11,307 nt of DNA, from the NCBI GenBank assembly GCA_002726845.1, contig PBSP01000016.1:16062-27368 (forward strand). The letters run 5' to 3'. This document shows, piece after piece, positions 1-5,724 of this stretch (the stretch's first letter is position 1; the number at the start of each line of letters is the position of its first letter). The notes beneath the pieces are model-generated. The model was not told the origin of the DNA, did no database searches, and saw only the letters and a list, made by a program, of their open reading frames with translations. The DNA is from Methanobacteriota archaeon (GTDB lineage: Archaea; Thermoplasmatota; Poseidoniia; Poseidoniales; Poseidoniaceae). A program made the translations under genes and the position numbers.

Positions 1-279
1 AGGGGTTCCAGAAACCACAACATCACTCATCCACATGTCAATGGATGAATCTTGACGGACCAGCACCTCGGTCATCCCTTCCAAATCGATGGTTTGACCT
101 GCAAGATCATGACCGTGTTCCATGGTACTCGGAAACGAATGTTCAGTGCGAATCTCGCCGTCCAAAACAGCCTCGCTGGGCTCCATTTGGGAAACAAAAG
201 GTGCCATCAACTGGAGAAGCATGAGGAGCACAAGGCCTGAGGACAGGCCCGATTTGAAAAGCGTCCGCCCCTCGCGCAT
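1..279 (-). CDS. Secreted protein of unknown function, N-terminal part (runs off left edge)
   Basis: An open frame of 93 codons runs from an ATG at 279 down to base 1 without a stop, so only the N-terminus is present. Residues 1 to about 37 form a classic signal peptide: a short charged start (MREGR, then a Lys), a hydrophobic core rich in Leu (GLVLLMLLQLMAPF) and a polar cleavage region near PSEA. The mature part is acidic and shows no family I recognise. An in-frame TAG lies nine codons upstream with no other start codon in between, so this ATG is the only good start. A GGAG sits only 3 nt before the ATG, and a TATA-like box lies 29 nt upstream, so a leaderless transcript is as likely as Shine-Dalgarno initiation. 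The gene is divergent from the thiamine pyrophosphokinase gene. I cannot assign a function. Confidence 0.75.
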   Translation of the reverse strand, partial: MREGRTLFKSGLSSGLVLLMLLQLMAPFVSQMEPSEAVLDGEIRTEHSFPSTMEHGHDLAGQTIDLEGMTEVLVRQDSSIDMWMSDVVVSGTP

Positions 280-286
280 GAACTCC

Positions 287-308
287 TTAGAACACTCAAC
301 GTTCTAAA
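287..308 (-). promoter_or_regulatory. Putative promoter of the left-edge secreted protein, with overlapping 7-bp dyad
   Basis: On the minus strand TTTAGAAC (308 to 301) resembles the archaeal box A and its first base is 29 nt before the ATG at 279, the spacing expected for a leaderless mRNA. The same bases form one arm of a perfect inverted repeat, TTAGAAC (287-293) and GTTCTAA (301-307) with a 7-nt spacer. A protein bound there would cover the TATA box and the region just upstream of the transcription start. The sequence shows the repeat; its use as an operator is inference. Confidence 0.4.
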
Positions 309-364
309 CCATTGTCAGCAATTGATTTGTTTTTTGATTATGACAACCCATGATGTCAAGAAGC

Positions 365-385
365 ATGTGCGCTTCGAAAGCACAT
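365..385. repeat. 6-bp inverted repeat over the start codon of the thiamine pyrophosphokinase gene
   Basis: ATGTGC (365-370) and GCACAT (380-385) are perfect inverted copies separated by 9 nt, and the right arm includes the first two bases of the ATG at 384. In RNA this could fold into a hairpin that hides the start codon. A second dyad, TGACA (341-345) and TGTCA (354-358), lies just upstream. Both are short enough to occur by chance. Confidence 0.3.
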
Positions 386-1007
386 GGCTCGGGCTCTCAT
401 CGCCGCAAACGGTGATTGGCCATTTTCGTTCAATCTCCAAGAAAAAAGAGTCGATTACGATACAATCATAGCCCTCGACGGTGCGGCAAATCGCCTCATG
501 ACGTTCGATATATTACCTGATGTTGTTGTTGGTGATTTGGACAGCATTGATTCATCGGTTCTGCAACATTGCAGAACGAATGGTGCAACCATTGTCCATT
601 CCCCTGACCAAAATCGCAGTGATGTATCCAAAGGATTGGAATGGGTACATCAAAACTATCCGCAAGCGCAGGTCGATATCGTAGGGGTTGAAATCGGTCG
701 ATACGACCACTATCTTGCAGCACTCTCTGCCCTGTTTGAGGTCCAAAGCTCAGCTCGAATTTGCATGAACGGCTGGTCTGCTCAACGCGTACAACCTATC
801 GAAACAAACGTCCATGTCACACCTGGTTCAATTGTGAGTCTGATTCCGTTTGGTGCTGTATCTGGAGTCACACTCGAGGGTTGTCAATACCCTCTTTCCA
901 ATGAAGTCATGACCTCTGGTACACGCGGGATTTCAAATAAGGCCATTGAGAGTACAATAACCGTTTCAGCTCAATCAGGCGATCTCCTGTTGCTCTTTGA
1001 GAGTTGA
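384..1007 (+). CDS. thiN: Thiamine pyrophosphokinase
   Basis: Thiamine pyrophosphokinase transfers diphosphate from ATP to free thiamine, giving the cofactor thiamine diphosphate in the cytoplasm (EC 2.7.6.2). The 207-residue protein has the family signatures in order: ALDGAAN at 30-36, PDVVVGDLDSID at 45-56, DQNRSD at 75-80, GRYDHYLA at 105-112 (usually G-G-R-x-D-H), and a C-terminal beta domain with a SLIPFG segment and the late GISN motif near 181-184. The length is normal for the family. The archaeal MptE-type pterin kinases share the fold but carry a HGDN-type motif that is absent here. ATG 384 is the only possible start: an in-frame TGA lies at 351-353 and no ATG or GTG falls between. 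No convincing Shine-Dalgarno or TATA box at leaderless distance is visible; an AT-rich stretch (321-341) may hold the promoter. The 3' end overlaps the convergent DUF4105 gene by 33 bases. Confidence 0.92.
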   Translation: MARALIAANGDWPFSFNLQEKRVDYDTIIALDGAANRLMTFDILPDVVVGDLDSIDSSVLQHCRTNGATIVHSPDQNRSDVSKGLEWVHQNYPQAQVDIVGVEIGRYDHYLAALSALFEVQSSARICMNGWSAQRVQPIETNVHVTPGSIVSLIPFGAVSGVTLEGCQYPLSNEVMTSGTRGISNKAIESTITVSAQSGDLLLLFES

Positions 1008-1883
1008 TGGAGGCAAACCCAAACGGATGAATGCGCTGTAATCGCTCTCGCCATCCCAATCTTGTGCGTGTTGATCGACTCGGGCTTTTTCCATGGTATT
1101 TTCAATACCCCCCCAATCTTCTATGAGATTCAATTTTAGTGCAGCTTTTGGCGTGTACCCGGGTAGGAAATTGCGCCAAAGAAACGGAATACGCCCCGGC
1201 GTAACTGTATTCACTGCCTTGACGATGGAGGTGTTGCAGGTTTTGAACAATGTGTGGTAGAATTCAGGCCGATCGGCTAACTGATTGAGCCGATGAGCCA
1301 TTTGAACGATCATTTGCCGGTCTTTGTCTGGTGGTGTGATGACACGATACATCGAAACAATGTTGCTTCTGCCGTGGGTACGCAATTGGGTAACATCGCG
1401 CTCAAACCCAACCAAAAGGTACAATTCGTATGAACGCCACAACCCCGTCCATGGATGGTATCTTTTGCCACGCTCTCTGCGGGTTTCAAAAGAAAACGAG
1501 AGACAGGTTCCGTCTAGAAATTCAAACGTAAGATAAGTGTGTGACAAACCTCGAAAGGAATGAAATTGATCAACAACGAACCATATGTCCTTCACTTGAT
1601 TTGAATCAACAACAACTTCCTCAGCCCAATCCTCATCACGATCTTTTGTGGTTCGCCAATGAAAATTTCGTACATTTTTGAATGTGATTTTAGAATCGTT
1701 GAATACTGCACTGGATGTGAGTCTGCAATCCGATGCCCAATCCGCATGCAACTTGGGTTGACGTGGCCTCACCCGAGTCCACCAGATTCGAAAACCGTTC
1801 AACAAAAGAAAAAGAACAAACCCAGCCAAACCGAGAATGATATAGTACATCCAATCCGGCACACTGCTCACCATCGTTGCCAT
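975..1883 (-). CDS. Membrane-anchored DUF4105 (Lnb N-terminal-like) putative cysteine hydrolase
   Basis: I recognise a DUF4105-type domain, which in bacteria forms the N-terminal periplasmic part of Lnb-like proteins and is thought to be a papain-like Cys/His hydrolase or amidase. Counting from the ATG at 1883 (302 residues), a transmembrane helix spans about 12-31 and is followed by an Arg-rich segment (RIWWTRVRPR). The family pattern follows: FKNVRNFHW near 68-76, a conserved His at 115 in SHTYLTFEF, SFSFETR with Glu 133, the YEL and FERD stretches, and Cys 216 in KTCNTS, the expected nucleophile position. Substrate is unknown. Start choice is uncertain. The frame extends to a GTG at 1937, but that overlaps the upstream gene by 70 bases. 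ATG 1883 overlaps by 16 and ATG 1874 by 7, and none has a clear ribosome-binding site. It is the last gene of the surface cluster, and its tail overlaps the thiamine pyrophosphokinase gene. Confidence 0.75.
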   Translation of the reverse strand: MATMVSSVPDWMYYIILGLAGFVLFLLLNGFRIWWTRVRPRQPKLHADWASDCRLTSSAVFNDSKITFKNVRNFHWRTTKDRDEDWAEEVVVDSNQVKDIWFVVDQFHSFRGLSHTYLTFEFLDGTCLSFSFETRRERGKRYHPWTGLWRSYELYLLVGFERDVTQLRTHGRSNIVSMYRVITPPDKDRQMIVQMAHRLNQLADRPEFYHTLFKTCNTSIVKAVNTVTPGRIPFLWRNFLPGYTPKAALKLNLIEDWGGIENTMEKARVDQHAQDWDGESDYSAFIRLGLPPSTLKEQQEIA

Positions 1884-3154
1884 ATGTTGAAAGTCGAATC
1901 CCACCAATCCATTGAACCGTCGGGGTGTTTTCTCCACAATTGACCTTCATCATCCAAAACGGTTGGAAGGCCCCCAGGATCAGGAGACCCATCGTTCAAG
2001 ATTTGAGGGGCAGGGCCCAACTCAGGCAGTGTCAACAACTCGTCGTTTTCGCGGAAACGAACGAGCAAAACGAAGACAATAACGGCGACGAGTAAGCCCA
2101 GTACGGCAATTGTATACCAACCAACATCATCCGTAACAGTTTCATCACCAAACGACTGGCTTGGGAGGACTTCTTGCTCCTCTTTTGTCAATTCTGCAGC
2201 GGGCAGTCGAACGATGTTTACAGCCTGAGTACTGGCAATGTTTTCCAGATTTGTTACCTTGAGAACGACGAGATGCACCCCCGCAGGAAGCACCGAACAA
2301 TCGTAAACTGGGCCCTCTGAGATCAACGAAGTCGACGAGACATCCCATTCCATCGTATATTCGGAAAAGTCCTCATTGTCATTGCTCGGTTGAGCGGCGA
2401 CCAAACACGGTCTGTCGTTGGTTAAACCATCTCCGGTTACGAGGAGCTCAAAAGCAGGAGCAGGTCGGTTTTCTATGGTGAGATTGAGCGAGGTTTCTGC
2501 AGTTTGTCCAAGTTCGTTTCTGTAGGTTTCGCGAAGAGAATATTCTCCAGCAGGCCATGATGAGCAATCAATGGTTGTCGCATTGTCGAGGACAATAAAC
2601 GGTGCACCAGTAAATGTCAACGTGCCAATCGCCCCATAACGAGGACCCGTTTCGTCAGCAAACATGCGGTTGATTTCACAGTTTGAACCCGTTTGCAGAT
2701 TGCTCTTTCCCGTAAATTGCAACGACAGCATTGGTGTTTGCAAAGCAGGTACCATCTCGTATGTTGGTAATCCGATTGTCGAAATCTCAACACCGTTCAT
2801 GTCGTAAAAGCCGAGGGCAAGTTCGTGAGCACCTCGAGACCAGGCATCGTAGGTCAGGCTTGCATTGGTTTGACCGACAACATCAATTGTTGTGGTTTCT
2901 ATTACTTGTCGATCGTTATGAGTTGCTATCAAACGTACATCAACCAAGGTTGACGGGGTTGATGAATTGAGAATAACTACCACACGAACTGCATCAACAT
3001 CTCCATCTTGATTTAAATCGAGTGAGTCGTTTCTGAGTGCGACCATCGTTAGACCCGCTTCTTCAAGTCCAATATCAGATTCAGCACCCGCATTGGTTAG
3101 ACCAACCACTGGCATGAGCAAAACAAACGTCAGGATAAAAATCGATTTACGCAT
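1868..3154 (-). CDS. Secreted, single-pass membrane protein with EF-hand-like loop and two Cys-paired Ig/PKD-like domains
   Basis: This 428-residue protein has a signal peptide (about residues 1-24, MRKSIFILTF onward, cleavage near NAGA). An EF-hand or dockerin-like loop follows, D46-x-N48-x-D50-G51-D52-x-D54. Two beta-rich domains come next, each with one Cys pair (C159/C197 and C250/C286) and each with the motif DCSxxPAG after the second Cys, suggesting tandem duplication of an Ig or PKD-like fold. A transmembrane helix lies at about 344-366. The tail is Pro-rich (LPELGPAP) and ends in a Trp-rich module, about 402-428 (LWRKHPDG, MDWWDS, IWQRW). The frame is open up to 3262, but ATG 3154 is clearly the start: it is preceded by GGAGG 8 nt upstream, begins a signal peptide, and overlaps the stop of the upstream gene by only 8 bases. 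Function unknown; a surface binding or scaffold role beside the TSP3 protein is inferred. Confidence 0.85.
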   Translation of the reverse strand: MRKSIFILTFVLLMPVVGLTNAGAESDIGLEEAGLTMVALRNDSLDLNQDGDVDAVRVVVILNSSTPSTLVDVRLIATHNDRQVIETTTIDVVGQTNASLTYDAWSRGAHELALGFYDMNGVEISTIGLPTYEMVPALQTPMLSLQFTGKSNLQTGSNCEINRMFADETGPRYGAIGTLTFTGAPFIVLDNATTIDCSSWPAGEYSLRETYRNELGQTAETSLNLTIENRPAPAFELLVTGDGLTNDRPCLVAAQPSNDNEDFSEYTMEWDVSSTSLISEGPVYDCSVLPAGVHLVVLKVTNLENIASTQAVNIVRLPAAELTKEEQEVLPSQSFGDETVTDDVGWYTIAVLGLLVAVIVFVLLVRFRENDELLTLPELGPAPQILNDGSPDPGGLPTVLDDEGQLWRKHPDGSMDWWDSTFNIWQRW

Positions 3155-5684
3155 CTTGGTCACCTCCTGGAGGAGGTGGAAGAGGAATGGCCAATTCTGG
3201 TAATGGCAACATTTCAGATTCAAGAGATGGAAGGTCCTTTGCCTGATTGCCATCGAGTCCAATCATTTCTTCCGTCAGCATCTTTTCCTCATCTGAGCGC
3301 ATGCTTCGAACAATCAGTGCTGCTGAAGCACCAAGAATGAATGCGACACCTATGATAAGATAAGTCAGCCATGATGCAGCGGGATCTTCGCCCATGATGG
3401 CAAATGCAGCATTCCACTCTCCGTATTCGTTCGACCATCCATCCCCGTTGTTGTCCTCACACCCTTGAAGATCGCGTGTCGAGGTACCAAATACATCTGG
3501 GCAATCATCTCGCAATGCTCCCAGTGGTACATCACCGAAACCATCACTATCGGTGTCCTTCCACTGCAATGCTTCGGTTGGGAATGCATCAGCCATTCCG
3601 TAAGGATGAGCAGCCCAGTCGTCGGTTGGATCCGACCAGCCATCGCCGTCGGTATCGCGGCAGCCGAGCCGATCGAGTATTGAGGTTCCGCGAATGTTTG
3701 GACAGGCATCAGCTTCGTTTCCATCGGCCTCATCGCCATACCCATCGCCATCGGTATCTCGCCATTGAGTTGGTTCATGGATAAAGGCATCACCGAGGTT
3801 GGACCAGCCGTCTCCATCCGTGTCTGGACAGCCCCAACGATCTCCGCCCGAACTTGGCCCCACAGAGGTCCCAGGTTGCGAAGGGCAAACATCCGCAGTT
3901 GTTCCAGACGGGTTATCTCCACGTCCGTCACCATCACTATCGTGCCATTGCGTTGAATCTTCTGGCCAGGCATCACCTGATCCGCCCGGGCTTGCGAGCC
4001 AATACGGTGTTGGATCGGACCAGCCGTCTTCATCCGAATCAGGGCACCCCCATCTGTCAAACGTTGACAATCCATACGTGGTTCGACATCCATCACCTCG
4101 GTAGGCAAGACGCCATGCAAGTCCGTCGAAGTACTCGGTGTTGTCCCCAAACCCGTCATTGTCAGTGTCGTACCATTGTGAGGGGTTGTCTGGGAATGCA
4201 TCGGCGAAGCCTTGAGGATGGGCAATCCAATCGTCGGTAGGGTCCGAATAACCGTCCATGTCCACATCCCTGCAACCAAGTCGATCGAATCTGGAAATCC
4301 ATCCACTTTCAACCTCTTCGGCATTGGAAAATTGACAAACATCGCCTTCAAAACCGGTCAGGTTATCTCCGTATCCATCGCCGTCAGTGTCGCGATATTG
4401 ACTCGGTATCATTGGGAAATCGTCCACTTGGGTTGCGCCGTAGGTTTGGTTGTCGCCCCACCCATCAAAATCGGAATCCCTGAACTGTGTAGGATTGTCT
4501 GGGAAATCATCAATCAGATTGGCTCCCACGCTCTGGTTGTCACCGTAACCATCGAAATCACGGTCTTGCCATTGTGTTGGCTCGGACGGGAACGCATCAG
4601 CTCCATCAGTTGCAGACCAGTTCTCGCCCGGGTCGGACCAAGAATCACCGTCAGCATCAGGACATCCATAACGATCGGATGTTGAATAACCAAGAAGAAA
4701 CGGGCAGGCGTCCGGCTGGTAAGCAACATCAAGCCATTGCCCAATCCCCCATTCCAAATGTGAAGCATTCCACATAGGATCGTCCCAGTTGTCCCCAAAA
4801 CCATCCCCATCGGTATCGTGCCATTGACTTGATTCAAAGGGAAAAGCATCAGCCAAACCATCCGGATGAGCATACCATGGCTCCAAACCATTCAGACCTC
4901 CCGGATCGGCATCGGAAAAAGAATCACCATCGGAATCGATGCAACCATAACGATCGGAAGTCGAGTAACCTCTGCTGTCTGGGCAATGGTCCGGTTGATT
5001 GCCGAGGATGTTGTCACCATAACCGTCAAAATCGCGATCACGCCATTGTGTTGGGTCTTCTTCAAAAGCGTCCGCACCGTTTTGGATATCCCAGCCTGAA
5101 TCCGTGTCCGACCAACCGTCTGAATCCGTATCTATGCAACCCTTTCGGTCGTTGGTTGAGGTCCCCACGATGAGGTCACAATCGTCATCCAAATCGACAA
5201 AACCATCCTCATCGGTATCTCTGTCTGTCTTGTCTATGGAAGCGAGCAGTGTGTAATCGAAGCCATCGTTGCACCAGGAATTCTTCCCTTTGATTTTTAC
5301 GTATACATAGCCGGGTTGCGACATTGTTTTCGATAACGTACCCGATGGATTGTCGTTGCTTCGCCCCATGCTCGCAACTTGCGAACCGGATTCGTCATGC
5401 ATTGAATAATCGCCTTCCCAACCATCACCAGGGCACCACCATGCTGCATTGCTCATCGAGCCCGAGAATGCGATACTGACGATGTCACCTTTGTAAGCAT
5501 AAATTCGCCACCAATCGGTTCCATCGTTTGGCGAGCATCCGTCCGGATCACAAACATAACCGTTTGATGAGACGCCATCCGTGAGCAGATTGGAGGCTGC
5601 TTGAGTGTCGTCTGCATTCACCGATGGCAACGTGCAAAGCAACAGCAGGGCAAACAAGCCAACGGCCATGCTACGCCCGAGCAT
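3147..5684 (-). CDS. Large surface protein with thrombospondin type 3-like Ca-binding cassettes and C-terminal membrane anchor
   Basis: The 845-residue protein has a signal peptide (about 1-24, core GLFALLLLCTLP). A Cys-containing beta domain at about 40-150 recalls the PPC (pre-peptidase C-terminal) fold (TDWWRIYAYKGD, PGYVYVKIKG). From about 153 to 757 comes an array of 18 acidic cassettes of the type D-x-D-x-DG-x-x-D, similar to thrombospondin type 3 repeats, which bind Ca2+. Cassettes of form C-x-D-x-D-x-DGWSD alternate with W-x-D-x-D-x-DG-x-GDN. A transmembrane helix at about 772-792 follows, then Arg and a short acidic, Pro-rich tail (LPLPELAIPLPPPP). It is expected to stand as a rigid, Ca-dependent stalk outside the cell. 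ATG 5684 precedes the signal peptide directly; ATG at residue 6 is an alternative. It heads the three-gene surface cluster, 40 bases after the epimerase gene. Ligand and biological role are unknown. Confidence 0.9.
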   Translation of the reverse strand: MLGRSMAVGLFALLLLCTLPSVNADDTQAASNLLTDGVSSNGYVCDPDGCSPNDGTDWWRIYAYKGDIVSIAFSGSMSNAAWWCPGDGWEGDYSMHDESGSQVASMGRSNDNPSGTLSKTMSQPGYVYVKIKGKNSWCNDGFDYTLLASIDKTDRDTDEDGFVDLDDDCDLIVGTSTNDRKGCIDTDSDGWSDTDSGWDIQNGADAFEEDPTQWRDRDFDGYGDNILGNQPDHCPDSRGYSTSDRYGCIDSDGDSFSDADPGGLNGLEPWYAHPDGLADAFPFESSQWHDTDGDGFGDNWDDPMWNASHLEWGIGQWLDVAYQPDACPFLLGYSTSDRYGCPDADGDSWSDPGENWSATDGADAFPSEPTQWQDRDFDGYGDNQSVGANLIDDFPDNPTQFRDSDFDGWGDNQTYGATQVDDFPMIPSQYRDTDGDGYGDNLTGFEGDVCQFSNAEEVESGWISRFDRLGCRDVDMDGYSDPTDDWIAHPQGFADAFPDNPSQWYDTDNDGFGDNTEYFDGLAWRLAYRGDGCRTTYGLSTFDRWGCPDSDEDGWSDPTPYWLASPGGSGDAWPEDSTQWHDSDGDGRGDNPSGTTADVCPSQPGTSVGPSSGGDRWGCPDTDGDGWSNLGDAFIHEPTQWRDTDGDGYGDEADGNEADACPNIRGTSILDRLGCRDTDGDGWSDPTDDWAAHPYGMADAFPTEALQWKDTDSDGFGDVPLGALRDDCPDVFGTSTRDLQGCEDNNGDGWSNEYGEWNAAFAIMGEDPAASWLTYLIIGVAFILGASAALIVRSMRSDEEKMLTEEMIGLDGNQAKDLPSLESEMLPLPELAIPLPPPPGGDQDA
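3161..3178 (-). promoter_or_regulatory. Hairpin that sequesters the ribosome-binding site of the 428-residue membrane protein gene
   Basis: On the minus strand CACCTCC (3178-3172), loop TCCA, then GGAGGTG (3167-3161) forms a perfect 7-bp stem with a 4-nt loop. The 3' arm is the Shine-Dalgarno sequence of the gene starting at 3154. The stem lies in the last codons (Pro-Pro-Gly-Gly) of the upstream 845-residue gene, so a ribosome finishing that gene would open it. This suggests translational coupling; the effect is inferred. Confidence 0.55.
3414..5228 (-). repeat. Array of 18 TSP3-like acidic cassettes (protein-level repeat, degenerate in DNA)
   Basis: This stretch encodes residues 153-757 of the 845-residue surface protein. 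Most of it is built from a long unit made of a Cys-type cassette, a linker often reading AHPxGxADAFP, a Trp-type cassette and a D-x-CP-x-x-x-GTS-type link. Eight Cys pairs occur; six have exactly 14 residues between the two positions (for example 169/183, 234/248, 661/675). The DNA copies are diverged, so this is an old array and not a recent expansion. Confidence 0.85.
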
Positions 5685-5705
5685 GTTTGTCCATGAGGTA
5701 TACTG

Positions 5706-5713
5706 GTTATGAA
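5706..5713 (-). promoter_or_regulatory. Possible TATA-like box for the surface-protein cluster
   Basis: TTCATAAC on the minus strand (5713 to 5706) begins 29 nt before the ATG at 5684, the same geometry seen at three other starts in this window. A second and better match to the archaeal box A, TTTACATA (5733 to 5726), overlaps the end of the upstream epimerase gene and would give a leader of about 20 nt. Either could let the cluster be transcribed apart from the upstream genes. No Shine-Dalgarno sequence precedes this ATG. Confidence 0.35.
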
Positions 5714-5724
5714 CAAAGCGACGC

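Noticed and set aside
280..383. TPP riboswitch upstream of the thiamine pyrophosphokinase gene
   Set aside because: The region is too short and lacks the conserved CUGAGA and related core segments of the THI box.
1884..1937. N-terminal extension of the DUF4105 protein from a GTG at 1937
   Set aside because: It overlaps the upstream gene by 70 bases and has a weaker start codon. The first helix needs only the later start.
3155..3262. 36-residue N-terminal extension of the 428-residue membrane protein
   Set aside because: It would bury the signal peptide inside the protein and overlap the upstream gene by 116 bases, while ATG 3154 has a strong ribosome-binding site.
3365..4351. Long alternative-frame reading frame (328 codons) on the minus strand inside the TSP3 gene
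   Set aside because: It has no domain or composition of a real protein, and it arises because the repeated Asp/Gly codons keep stops out of the other frames.
4212..4685. 157-codon reading frame on the plus strand, and several others between 3404 and 5173
   Set aside because: All lie opposite the TSP3 repeats, look low-complexity, and lack a start signal or known motif. They are shadows of the repeat.
3414..5228. CRISPR-like or satellite array suggested by regular repeats
   Set aside because: Repeats are protein-coding, diverged at DNA level and vary in length. No identical repeats with unique spacers are present.
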